Positions 16,586 through 24,944 of a stretch of DNA of 64,000 nucleotides are shown in pieces; position 1 is the stretch's first letter; each line of letters begins with the position of its first letter. The notes beneath the pieces were generated by a model that was given only the letters and a program-made list of their open reading frames with translations, did not search any database and was not told where the DNA came from. This stretch comes from Pseudonocardia parietis (GTDB lineage Bacteria > Actinomycetota > Actinomycetes > Mycobacteriales > Pseudonocardiaceae). Location of the stretch: NCBI RefSeq assembly GCF_017876315.1, contig NZ_JAGINU010000004.1:399584-463583 (forward strand), written 5' to 3'. The position numbers were made by a program, and so were the translations under genes.

Positions 16586-17688
16586 CCCGTACCCCTGACA
16601 CCGCCGATCGCGACCTGCCCGTGGTCGTGATCGGCGGTGGCCAGGCCGGCCTCGCCGCGGGCTACTACCTGCGCCGCGCGCAGGTCCCGTTCGTCATCCT
16701 CGATGCCCAGACCGGGCCCGGCGGCGCCTGGCGACACGGCTGGGACTCGCTGCGCCTGTTCTCCCCCGCGCGCTACAGCCCCCTGCCCGGGTGGTGGATG
16801 CCCGACCAGCCCGCAGAGCCCTTCCCGACCGCCGGACACGTCCGCACCTACCTCGACGACTACGAGCGGCGTTACGCACTCGACGTCCGCCGCCCCATCG
16901 ACGTCACCGCCGTACAGGCCTACCCGGACCACCTGGCCGTCAGCACCGCACAGAGCACCTGGCGCGCCCGGGCGGTCATCAGCGCCACCGGCACCTGGCG
17001 CTGCCCGCACGTCCCAGAGCTACCCGGCCGCGCCGAGTTCACCGGCCGCCAGATCCACACCGTCAACTACCACCGGCCCCACCCCTTCCGAGGTCAGCGC
17101 GTCGGCGTGGTCGGTGGCGCGAACTCCGCCGCGCAGATCCTCGCCGAGGTCTCCACCGTTGCGACGACGCACTGGTTCACCCTGGCCCCACCGCGATTCC
17201 TGCCCGACGATGTCGACGGCCGCGTCCTGTTCGACGTCGCCACCCAACGCGAACTCGCCCAGCGCCAGGGGCACCCGGACACCGGCGGGGTCGCCGCGCT
17301 CGGCGACATCGTCATGATCCCCAGCGTCAAGGCCGCCCGCGACCGCGGTGTGCTGCGGACCGAGCCCATGTTCGACCGGCTGACCGCCACCGGCGTCGCC
17401 CGCGACAACGGCACGATCACCGACCTCGACGCCATCATCTGGTGCACCGGCTTCCGCCCAGCCATCGACCACCTCGCCCCGCTCGGCCTCAGCACCGACA
17501 CGCACGGGGACCCCCGCACCGACGGCACCCGCAGCATCGACGAACCCCGCCTGCACCTGCTCGGCTACGGCGACTGGACCGGCGCGGCCGCAGCAACCCT
17601 GATCGGAGCGGGGCGAACGGCCCGCACGTGCGTAGAACAGATCATCGGCCGACCCGCTCGTAGCCTCGAGTCGAATCGTGCTCGGTGA
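16582..17688 (+). CDS. FAD-dependent monooxygenase, ArsO-like
   Basis: 368-residue flavoprotein with FAD-binding GGGQAG (18-23), LFSPARYSPLPGWW (about 56-69) as in ArsO/CzcO-type monooxygenases, NAD(P)H-binding GGANSAAQ near 177 and WCTGFRPAIDHL near 290. GTG 16582 overlaps the arsC stop by four bases. Last gene of the arsR-acr3-arsC-arsC operon. It is a paralogue in design of the 2469 gene, each closing one arm of the cargo. Oxidation of trivalent arsenicals is a reasonable guess. Confidence 0.82.
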   Translation: MTRTPDTADRDLPVVVIGGGQAGLAAGYYLRRAQVPFVILDAQTGPGGAWRHGWDSLRLFSPARYSPLPGWWMPDQPAEPFPTAGHVRTYLDDYERRYALDVRRPIDVTAVQAYPDHLAVSTAQSTWRARAVISATGTWRCPHVPELPGRAEFTGRQIHTVNYHRPHPFRGQRVGVVGGANSAAQILAEVSTVATTHWFTLAPPRFLPDDVDGRVLFDVATQRELAQRQGHPDTGGVAALGDIVMIPSVKAARDRGVLRTEPMFDRLTATGVARDNGTITDLDAIIWCTGFRPAIDHLAPLGLSTDTHGDPRTDGTRSIDEPRLHLLGYGDWTGAAAATLIGAGRTARTCVEQIIGRPARSLESNRAR

Positions 17689-17731
17689 GGTCGCGCCGTT
17701 GAGAAACGGGCTCGTTGCGGCGGGGGCGCGC

Positions 17732-18130
17732 TCACTCGGCTCTCGCCGGATTGGCGATGCGGAGGCGGCGGATTTCACCATGTGCGGCTTCGAGCCGACT
17801 GGTCAGGTCGTGGACCTCGGCTCGAAGCTGGGTGTTGCGGCGGGTGAGCGCCTCCAGACGTGTTTGGAGCGAGTCGATGGTGGCGGGCTGCGGGCCGGTC
17901 CGGGTCGGCGCCGGTCGTCGTTGCTGCATCTGACCAATGGCCGTGACCAGGTCGGTCTGGGTGTAGAGCCAGGAGCGGGAGACTCCGGCGGCGCGCGCGA
18001 TCTCAACCATGGTCGGGCGGGTGCCAGCACGCGCAGCCGCCGCGATGGCCATCTCGGCTCGGTCGCGAGCCTCAGCGGCGCGGCGACGGGAGGCCTCGAG
18101 GAGGTATCGGGTGTTGTCAGCCGGCGGCAT
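17732..18130 (-). CDS. tnpC: Transposition protein TnpC-like (HTH plus coiled coil)
   Basis: 132-residue protein with a helix-turn-helix (EIARAAGVSRSWLYTQTDL, about 48-66) and a C-terminal coiled coil (LQTRLEALTRRNTQLRAEV onwards). This layout fits Tn554-type TnpC proteins, which assist the two recombinases and set orientation. The ATG lies inside the end of tnpB (overlap 14 bases), with GGGAGAAGG just upstream, so it is coupled to tnpB. The start and length fit the family (about 125 aa in Tn554). Confidence 0.78.
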   Translation of the reverse strand: MPPADNTRYLLEASRRRAAEARDRAEMAIAAAARAGTRPTMVEIARAAGVSRSWLYTQTDLVTAIGQMQQRRPAPTRTGPQPATIDSLQTRLEALTRRNTQLRAEVHDLTSRLEAAHGEIRRLRIANPARAE

Positions 18131-20426
18131 CCTTCTCCCGTCGTCCCCCGACCACGATCTCGCTGTCCGAAGCCTGCTCGAGAACGGTGATGAGCTTGTC
18201 GAGCTTCGCGGTCGTGCGGCGATTCTTCTCGGCGATCCTTGCCAGGCCGGCCTGCTCGGCGTCAGCAATCTGCTGTCGGGAGTCGTCGCGCTGGCGGCGG
18301 TGCTGGGCGAGGAACTCCGGGGTGGTGATGAAGAACCGGCAGTCCAGGCAGGGGTTGGCGTACTCGCAATCGGTCTGTACCGGGGCACCGCAGTAGCCGT
18401 TCGGGAGGGAGACCTTGGCTCTGACCAGGCTCAGCCGCATCCAATCGGCGTCTGCGAGCGGGTGCTCGGGGGCGACCGTAACTGGGTCACCTTCGGCGTT
18501 GACCTTCGTCGCAGCTTCCCAGCGCCGTCGGCGGGTCACGTTGGTCAGCCGCGCGTAGCGGGCCGTCATCGCCGGGGACATGTGGTCAAGCAGGTCTTGA
18601 ACCACCGACTGCGGGACGTCCCGATTGATCAACCGGGTGGCCAGGGTATGCCGGAACTGGTGCGCGGTGACGCGTGCCGGTGCGCCGTGCTCGTCGACCA
18701 GCTCGATCTCGCGCAGCCAGGTATCGAGATGGCGGCGCCAAGTGGAGGCGTGCAGCGGCTTGTTGCCGTCCAGGTTGACCTGGTAACGAGTGAACAGGTA
18801 CCGGCAACCCTGCGGCCACCGCCGCTGCTGGGCGCGTTGCTGGACGGCGATGTGGTCGGCGAGCTCGGTGCTGATCGGAAAGAATTCAACCCTTCCGTGG
18901 ATCTTGTGATTGACCCAGGCCAGATAGGGGGCATCGTTGTGGTCGCGGACCACGCAGTCCAGCGGAAGCTTGCAGGCATCGCTCAGCCGCAGCCCGCACT
19001 GGATCAGGATCATCAGCACGAGCCGACCGTCGTCGGTGGGGAACCGTGCCAAGTGCGCCGGGTCCTCAAGCTGGCGCATCACGTGCTCGGGCAGAGCCCG
19101 CGGCCGCGGGGGCGGGAGCCGAGGCATGTCACCGTCGTAAACGGCGGCGTTGCGCGGGATCTGTGAACACCAGTCGTGGCGGGCGACGTCGCGCAGGAAC
19201 ACCCCGATCTGGTTGATCCGCTTGGCGCGACTGGTCGGATTCGAGTGGACCAGCGCCAACGCCGCGAACCAGGATTCCAGCACGGGGCGAGTCAGGTGCT
19301 CCGGACCGGCGCCCGCCCCAGCGGTGCGGCGCAGATGTTCACCCAGCATCGTGCAGGCCCGCAGGGTATTCGCCACGCCTTGGGCGGTGTTGCCGCGCGA
19401 CAGCCGCCAGCGAGCCCATCGTTTGGTGATCTCACGCAGCCACCCCGGTTCGATTCGGGAGAAGTCGATGCGCCGCTGGTTGCCGGCGAGGCCGAGCACG
19501 CGCAGGTCCCAGACAGTGCGCGGGTACTGCTGCTGCCACGGATCGACTCCGGCCAGAGTCCGCAGCGCAGCGCAGGTGTCGAGGAGAAACGACTGGTAGC
19601 CGCTGCCGACCGAGTTGGGCCGCAGCGTGTAGGCGTGCCAGCGCTCGTCGTCCCAGTCCAGCAGGCTACCGACCCCGGCCCGGCGGATCAGTCTTACCGC
19701 CGTGGTCACATGAATCGCCCGGGTGACCCGACTGGCGGTGTCATGACGGCACTGCAGCCCGTACTGGACCTCCAGCCGCAGCCTTGGTTCCAGCCCGCGG
19801 AGGTCGACCCGCGGGTCCTGACTGTGGGCCAGCTCGGAGAACCATGCGTGCGGTTCCGGACGTCCGGCGTGGATCCAGCGGCGCCGGTGTGCCGCGCAGA
19901 ATGTAGTGGTCGAATCGGACCAGCGGGGACAGGCGGGAAACCGGCAGCCGGTTTCGTTCACCAGGGACGGTGCCGGCTGGTTGGCGCACCAGCTGTCCCA
20001 GTCCGGGCGGCCCGCACTGTCCCATGCGGTGGCATGTCGAACACAGAGGCGGTTACGGCGGTGCGCGCGATTGCAGCCGCCCACCGCGCAGGCCGGCACC
20101 GCGGGCACCTCGGCGCGCAGGCGTTGCTCGGCAGGCTCAAGCCACGTCGCCAGATCCGGGCGTCCCGCCTCTCGCCACCATGCGTGGTGCCGTTGACACA
20201 GGCCGATCCGTGTCCGGCGGACCGCGGCCGGGCAGGACGGCAGCGCGCATCTGCCGGTGAAGAACACCGCGCTGTCCGGGTCGGGGATGAAGGTGTCGTT
20301 GCGGAACTCTGGGCGCACCGCGCTCAGCAGCCGCTCCAGCAGGATCCCGGTCCCAGGACGACCAGCGTCGACCTCACTGGCTCCGATGCCCCCGGCTGCG
20401 TTGCCGCCGGGCATGGTCTTGCTCAC
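18117..20426 (-). CDS. tnpB: Large tyrosine recombinase TnpB-like
   Basis: 769-residue integrase-type recombinase. Catalytic residues seen: Arg480 in CGLRLSDACK, HQFRH (His589, Arg592), His615 in LLDHMS and the nucleophile Tyr624 in MTARYARL. The N-terminal 180 residues hold three repeated Cys/His modules (CALPSC..CQRHH, CAVGGC..CVRHA, CRFPAC..CAAHR) that look like zinc-binding DNA-contact units. A further cysteine cluster (CGAPVQTDC and CLDC) and a coiled coil end the protein. GTG 20426 overlaps the tnpA stop by four bases with GGGAGG upstream. It is longer than Tn554 TnpB (about 630 aa). It acts with TnpA in strand exchange at the transposon ends. Confidence 0.87.
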   Translation of the reverse strand: MSKTMPGGNAAGGIGASEVDAGRPGTGILLERLLSAVRPEFRNDTFIPDPDSAVFFTGRCALPSCPAAVRRTRIGLCQRHHAWWREAGRPDLATWLEPAEQRLRAEVPAVPACAVGGCNRAHRRNRLCVRHATAWDSAGRPDWDSWCANQPAPSLVNETGCRFPACPRWSDSTTTFCAAHRRRWIHAGRPEPHAWFSELAHSQDPRVDLRGLEPRLRLEVQYGLQCRHDTASRVTRAIHVTTAVRLIRRAGVGSLLDWDDERWHAYTLRPNSVGSGYQSFLLDTCAALRTLAGVDPWQQQYPRTVWDLRVLGLAGNQRRIDFSRIEPGWLREITKRWARWRLSRGNTAQGVANTLRACTMLGEHLRRTAGAGAGPEHLTRPVLESWFAALALVHSNPTSRAKRINQIGVFLRDVARHDWCSQIPRNAAVYDGDMPRLPPPRPRALPEHVMRQLEDPAHLARFPTDDGRLVLMILIQCGLRLSDACKLPLDCVVRDHNDAPYLAWVNHKIHGRVEFFPISTELADHIAVQQRAQQRRWPQGCRYLFTRYQVNLDGNKPLHASTWRRHLDTWLREIELVDEHGAPARVTAHQFRHTLATRLINRDVPQSVVQDLLDHMSPAMTARYARLTNVTRRRRWEAATKVNAEGDPVTVAPEHPLADADWMRLSLVRAKVSLPNGYCGAPVQTDCEYANPCLDCRFFITTPEFLAQHRRQRDDSRQQIADAEQAGLARIAEKNRRTTAKLDKLITVLEQASDSEIVVGGRREKDAAG

Positions 20427-20705
20427 TCGTAGCCTCCCGGTCCCGCCCATCCCTCGGGGGCTCCCCCTGTGTTGGTGGCCTCGGGGGCACTGTTGTCCAG
20501 CGCGCCTGCCGCGACCAGGAGCGCCCGATGGTCCTCGACACTGAGATGGGAGTAGGCCGCGGTGGTGGTCTGGGCGTCAGCATGCCCGAGCAAATCAGCG
20601 ACGACATGTACCTGGACACCGCGGCGCAGCAGGGTGAGCTTCCCCCGCTTCGCCGGAGTCTTCGAAGACTGGTCCCATCGTGAGGGACTGGGAAGGAAGG
20701 CTCTG

Positions 20706-21017
20706 TTGGCAGCACCGAGGAAGTACCCCGATGAGCTGCGGGAACGGGCGGTTCGGCTGTATCGACAGTCCGAGCCGCGGCCGTCGTTCAAACGGCTGGC
20801 CGAGCAGCTCAACGTGCACCCCGAGGCCTTGCGGAACTGGGTCCGCCAGGCCGAGGCCGACGCCGGCGAACGGCATGACCGCCCAAGCACTGACATGGTT
20901 GAGGAGAACCGCAGGTTGGCGGCCGAGAACGCTGAGCTGCGGCGGGTCAACGAGGTCCTGCGCGCGGCGAGTGCGTATTTCGCCAGCGAGATCGGCCCGA
21001 CCCGGAGGTGGTCATGA
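20706..21017 (+). CDS. IS3-family transposase OrfA
   Basis: 103-residue helix-turn-helix protein (RAVRLYRQSEPRPSFKRLAE, then EALRNWVRQAEAD) with a short leucine-zipper-like helix (EENRRLAAENAELRRVNEVL). This is the DNA-binding part of the IS3 transposase. TTG 20706 has AAGGAAGG seven bases upstream; the open frame extends further left but into the terminal repeat. It overlaps orfB in the -1 frame by an ATGA. Confidence 0.85.
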   Translation: MAAPRKYPDELRERAVRLYRQSEPRPSFKRLAEQLNVHPEALRNWVRQAEADAGERHDRPSTDMVEENRRLAAENAELRRVNEVLRAASAYFASEIGPTRRWS

Positions 21018-21910
21018 GCTTCATCGACACTCATGGCTTCCCGGCCGGTCTCGTACTGCGGGTCCTGGGCATCCCGGAGTCCACCTTCTACGACTGGCGG
21101 GCCCGCCAGGCCGCCCCGAGCCGGCGCGAGCTCGACGACGCGGCGCTGCTCGAGCAGATCGTCAAGGTGCGCAGCGTCAGCGAGTTCGCCGCCACCTACG
21201 GCTCGCCGCGGGTGTGGCTGGAGCTGCGTCGCCAGGGCGTGCGGGTCGGGCGCAAGCGCATCGAGCGGATCATGCGTGAGCACGGGTTGCAGGGCGCGCA
21301 CCTGCGCCGGGGCTGGCGCCACGGCTCGACCCGGCAGGACCCGAACCACACCGCCGCCCCGGACCGGGTCGAGCGCGACTTCCGGGCCGACGCGCCGAAC
21401 CGGCTCTGGGTCGCTGACCTGACGCGGCTGGTCACCGGCGAGGGCGTGCTGTGGCTGGCCTCGGTGCGCGACGCGTTCGCCAACCGGGTCGTCGGCTGGG
21501 CCACCGGTGAGCGGGCGACCACCGCGCTGGTGCTCACCGCCCTGGATCATGCGCTGCGCTCCCGATCGGCGCGCTCCGGCGAGTTGATCTTCCATAGCGA
21601 CAAGGGCGCCCAGTACACGGCGCTGCGGTTCACCCAGCGCCTGGTCGACTCCGGTGTCGCACCCTCGACCGGGTCCACAGGCGACAGCTACGACAACGCC
21701 CTCGCGGAGAACCTGTGGTCCACGCTCAAGATCGAACTCGTGTACTGGCCGGGTACGACGTTCGCCACCCGCGCCGAGGCCGAGCACGCCCTGCTGCGCT
21801 ACATAGACGGCTGGTACAACCCCCGCCGGATCCAGGCCGGGCTCGGCGGGCTCTCACCTGACGAGTACGAGGACGCCTACGATCGCGGCCAGCGCGACGA
21901 TCACAGATAA
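21014..21910 (+). CDS. IS3-family transposase OrfB (DDE integrase core)
   Basis: 298-residue catalytic subunit. The acidic triad is visible: Asp in WVADLTRL, Asp in FHSDKGAQYTA and Glu in YDNALAENLWSTLK. ATG 21014 has GGAGG five bases upstream and overlaps the orfA stop; the -1 frame would also allow a programmed frameshift fusion, but I see no A-rich slippery run. Full length, so the IS may still be active. Confidence 0.9.
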   Translation: MSFIDTHGFPAGLVLRVLGIPESTFYDWRARQAAPSRRELDDAALLEQIVKVRSVSEFAATYGSPRVWLELRRQGVRVGRKRIERIMREHGLQGAHLRRGWRHGSTRQDPNHTAAPDRVERDFRADAPNRLWVADLTRLVTGEGVLWLASVRDAFANRVVGWATGERATTALVLTALDHALRSRSARSGELIFHSDKGAQYTALRFTQRLVDSGVAPSTGSTGDSYDNALAENLWSTLKIELVYWPGTTFATRAEAEHALLRYIDGWYNPRRIQAGLGGLSPDEYEDAYDRGQRDDHR

Positions 21911-23023
21911 CCCGGACTCCGCGAAACCGGGGGAACCTCAGGGCGGTTGCGTAGGTGTGCCTGGCCACGTGTGGGGTGAAGAAGTCCAATCCGGTTCGGA
22001 CGCGCAACTGCCGGACCAGCCGGTAGACGTTCGCCGCCGTCATCGGTGCTCCCACCACGGGCGCGAACAGGTTGACGAATACGTAGTCGCAGTCTCGCGG
22101 CCCGTACTCCAGCTCCATGTAGTCGGCGTAGAGGTCGAACAGCGAGGTGGGCACCGGCACACGGCGCCACTTGAGGCCCTTGACCCGAGCCTGGTTGACG
22201 TTGTCCTCCCGCGGCACGACCTCTACGTCCCCGGCCCGCAGGTGAAGATCGGCGTGCCGTAGCCCGAGCGCTTCGCCCAGGCGAAGCCCCGATTCCACCA
22301 GCAGCCGGATCAGGAACCGGTCCCGCGTCCGGTCACACGCCTCCACCAACGCCTTGACCTGCAGCTCGGTCAACGTCTTCGGGGGCTTCCGCGGCGCGTG
22401 CACCCGCAGCGGGCTGAACGCCTGCTCACCGCGCCGCCCTCGACGAAGGTGGGCCAGCATCGGGACCTGCGGCCCAAGCCCGCGCCCACCGATCTGCTCC
22501 CCCAACAGCGGCGCAACAGCCGCATCCCGGCGGGAATGGAACCGGTAGAACGCCGCGACGGCTGCGCGCTTGCGCAGCAGTGTCGCCGGGGCCAACGCCG
22601 CCGGGACGCCCGGCAGCACGAACACATCCTCTCTCCGCGCCTGACGGGGGCGGCGCAGCCAGTCGAAGAACTGCGCGAGCTGCTCCAGGCTCACCTGCGC
22701 GAACTCCAAGCCGCGTTGGTCGAGCCACTGGAAATAGTCCCGCAGGTCATGGGCATAGCCGGCGATCGTGTTCGGCGACAATCGCCTCACCAGCGTCGCG
22801 TGGGCGAGGAAGTCCTCGACCGGGACCACCGGGAGCCCGTCGAGATCGACGACCGTGTACGAGCGCGCGCTCTCCCCCGACGACAGCCGCTGCACCCGCA
22901 ACCCCACCACCCGCTTCCCACGACATGGACACTGCTGCCGTGGGTGTCCGTGTAGCACGAACTGCTTCCCCACTGCCCGCGAGTTGGACGTCGTGGACAG
23001 GTTGCGAGTGGATCAAGATTTCG

Positions 23024-23671
23024 GACTGGCTGGACTTTCACATGCTCCAGGGCGGGCACTGCCTGCGCTACGACGTCCGCGCCGATCTCGTGGACTCGAC
23101 CTACGACGCCGACCCGGTCAAGCCGTTCCTCGACGGCGAGCCGATCTATGAGGAGCACCCGTACTGCTGGGAGCCCGAGCAGGGCTTCTCCACCGCGCTG
23201 GACGTACGCCGCGACGCCTACTGGTCGGTGCTCGGTGGGGCGGCCGGGCACACCTACGGTCACCACGCGGTGTGGCAGTTCAACGACGGCGGCGACGGGG
23301 AGCTCGGCGCACGCGGGAGCTGGAGCGAGGCGCTGGAGTTCCCCGCGGGCGAACAGATGCGACACCTGCGGGAGCTCATGGAGTCGCTGCCGTTCACCCG
23401 GGGCGAACCGGACCAGTCGGTGCTGGGCACCGAGCCGGACTCGGGCGCCGAGCGGATCGCCGCCAACGTCGCCACGGACGGCTCGTACCTGCTGGTCTAC
23501 ACCCCCACGGGGCAGGACTTCTCGGTCGACACCAGCGTCGTCACGGGCAGCCCCGAGGCGTACTGGTTCAACCCGCGCACCGGCGAGTTCGACGCGACGA
23601 AGCTCGCCACGACCTACAGCCCGCCGACCAGTGACGAGGACTGGCTGCTGCTCGTCGAGGACCCGGCATGA
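23024..23671 (+). pseudogene. Apiosidase-like glycoside hydrolase, C-terminal fragment right of the transposon
   Basis: The frame reads DWLDFHMLQGGHCLRYD, then FLDGEPIYEEHPYCWEP, YGHHAVWQFNDGG and a C-terminal beta domain ending WFNPRTGEFDATKL and DWLLLVEDPA. This is the catalytic end plus the putative collagen-binding-type domain of DUF4038 proteins. It continues the frame and family position of the fragment at 2060-2281. It has no start of its own: upstream residues come from the transposon end. The stop is at 23669-23671. Confidence 0.72.
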
Positions 23672-23894
23672 CCGGCAACGACAACGACGGCGTGTTCGAC
23701 GCGTTCACGGCGCCGCACCGGTCTACGAGCTCTACGAGCTCGGGGACACCGGACTCGCCTCGCAGAGCTGGCCGCCCACCACCGCCACGGGGTTCCGCGG
23801 CCCGGCGATGAGCTACCACCTGCGCTCCGGCGGCCACGGCCTCGACGAGGCCGACTGGGACACCTACCTGAGCGGCAACCTGTTCAAGCGATAG
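23668..23894 (+). pseudogene. Frameshifted remnant, possibly a carbohydrate esterase C-terminus
   Basis: ATG 23668 overlaps the preceding stop and starts MTGNDNDGVFDAFTAP. A +1 frame then continues PVYELYELGDTGLASQ and YHLRSGGHGLDEADWDTYL to a stop at 23892-23894. PVYELY and SGGHGLDEADW recall the C-terminal histidine region of glucuronoyl or acetyl esterases. Two frames are needed and the product would be under 75 residues, so it looks decayed. Together with the broken hydrolase it suggests a former plant-polysaccharide locus. Family call is weak. Confidence 0.4.
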
Positions 23895-23922
23895 CGAACG
23901 TGGTCCGGTCTCCGCTTGCTGC

Positions 23923-24420
23923 TCAGGTGGTACGACTGGAGGTGAAAATTTCGCGGCCCGCGCGTACGCAGTGCGGCTCAAGTTCGGCTTTCTGCGCTGC
24001 GGCCCGCTCGATCAGTTGGTCGAAGTCGACATCTGGTAGCTGGGTGGCGAGCCCGGCGAGGTCACGCAGGGTGGTCCACAGCTGCTTCTTTCCTTCGATG
24101 CCCATGGTGAGCATCTCGAGTTCGGTGAACCGGCTCAGCGGGGAGTAACCGGCAAGGTGGCCGTTGAGCTTCAGCCGACCCAGCCGCTCAGCGGCGACCG
24201 CTGCCCCGGGTTTCATCCGACTCGGCCGGATCCCGGCCTGCCGCATGATGGACCGGAAGGTTTCCACGTCCTCGGCGATACCGGTGGCGACCCGGGCGAG
24301 CGCGTCGCCGAGCGGGGTGTCGCGATTGCTGCGCTGGGTGCGACGGGCGAGCTGTCGCCACAACACGCCGAGCGCCAGCTGATCGTTGAGGTAGATTTTC
24401 AGGTACCAGTACGTGTCCAC
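23923..24420 (-). CDS. Conserved-looking helical protein of unknown function, 165 aa
   Basis: GTG 24420 starts VDTYWYLKIYLNDQLALGV (first residue read as Met). The protein is predicted to be mostly alpha-helical and charged, with TPLGDALARVATGIAEDVETF, a basic middle (RLGRLKLNGHLAGYSPLSRF) and DFDQLIERAAAQKAELEP. No signal peptide or membrane segment is seen. The length and helix pattern could fit a four-helix bundle, but no metal-binding motif stands out. The ribosome site is weak. I recall similar unnamed proteins in actinomycetes, without a function. Confidence 0.6.
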   Translation of the reverse strand: MDTYWYLKIYLNDQLALGVLWRQLARRTQRSNRDTPLGDALARVATGIAEDVETFRSIMRQAGIRPSRMKPGAAVAAERLGRLKLNGHLAGYSPLSRFTELEMLTMGIEGKKQLWTTLRDLAGLATQLPDVDFDQLIERAAAQKAELEPHCVRAGREIFTSSRTT

Positions 24421-24944
24421 GATGTGGTTGTTCCGGGAGATTTCGCGTCGTTCAGTTCCTGCTCGGCCGTTGCGGTCGCGCCGTTGGTCCCGGCGTTGTG
24501 GGCCGGGGGGCGTAGTCCCGTCTTGGTGACCTGAACGTTCACCACTTCCCGGTGATCCGAGATGGTCAGGGTCGCTGGCCACCGCTACCTCCTCGAGCTT
24601 GGTGCCAGGCCAGTCACGGTGTTCCCACCACCGCTCGGTCCCACGCTGGCCGGCGTCGGGGTGGCTACAGGCGAGCCGTGCTGGTTCGGCGCGACTCGAC
24701 CCACAGCATGTCCACCGCTGCGGGGTACGCGAGGAATCCTCGCCGATCCGCTGGGCGTGCGAACTCAGGGGCATAGCGGCGCAACCAAGCGGAGGAGGCT
24801 GCGCCGCGTGTGGGGCGAGTCCGTGCAGTGCCAACACCGATTGCGAGCTGCTGCACGTGTCCGGAAGCCAGTCGTGCTGTCGAGGCGCGACCTCGCGAAA
24901 GGATGTGCTTCGCCCGTGGCCGGCCGGGCAGCGGTCTCGGTTGC
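24421..24944. other. Gene-free stretch, 524 bp
   Basis: Open frames here are short, mutually exclusive and without ribosome sites. I see no repeat, RNA gene or protein family motif. It holds the upstream region of the 24420 gene and the downstream end of the dehydrogenase gene at 24945. Confidence 0.5.

Larger units (their letters stand above)
20635..21940 (+). mobile_element. IS3-family insertion sequence (1306 bp) in tnpA
   Basis: Terminal inverted repeats begin TGAGCTTCCCCCGCTTCGCC on the left and TGAGGTTCCCCCGGTTTCGC on the inverted right end, so the element runs TG to CA as IS3 members do. The 3-bp direct repeat GGG flanks it at 20632-20634 and 21941-21943. It holds orfA and orfB. Confidence 0.9.
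20423..22973 (-). pseudogene. tnpA: Tyrosine recombinase TnpA-like, split by an IS3-family element
   Basis: The N-terminal part (22973 to 21941) has an SAM-like core-binding domain, the first catalytic arginine in ESGLRLGEALGL and HVARHTY. The C-terminal part (20634 to 20423) has LLGHADAQTTTAAYSHL with the catalytic His and Tyr. Between them lies an IS of 1306 bp with a GGG duplication. Joining the flanks with one GGG gives HTYATALLRRGVQVHVVADL with no frame change and a 413-residue protein, so the insertion is probably recent and the gene otherwise intact. As it stands the product lacks the nucleophile tyrosine. GTG 22973 is a possible start; a more internal GTG is also possible. It ends four bases into tnpB. 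Confidence 0.88.
2288..23019. mobile_element. Tn554-type transposon carrying arsenic-resistance and phosphate-uptake genes (about 20.7 kb)
   Basis: Two halves of one glycoside hydrolase flank this segment in the same frame. The right end holds three adjacent leftward genes with the layout of Tn554 transposition genes: tnpA (tyrosine recombinase, about 413 aa when repaired), tnpB (769-aa tyrosine recombinase) and tnpC (132-aa HTH/coiled-coil protein). The outermost shared bases are an 8-bp inverted repeat, ATCTTGAT at 2288-2295 and ATCAAGAT at 23012-23019; beyond it the ends differ. I set the borders there, with an uncertainty of about 10 bases. Everything between is ars or pst cargo. Tn554 itself has no long terminal repeats and makes no target duplication, which fits. 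The element is probably not self-mobile now because tnpA is split by an IS. Confidence 0.8.

Noticed and set aside
24421..24944. Possible small genes such as 24665-24856 on the minus strand
   Set aside because: No ribosome site, no partner or family signal, and overlapping frames on both strands are equally open.
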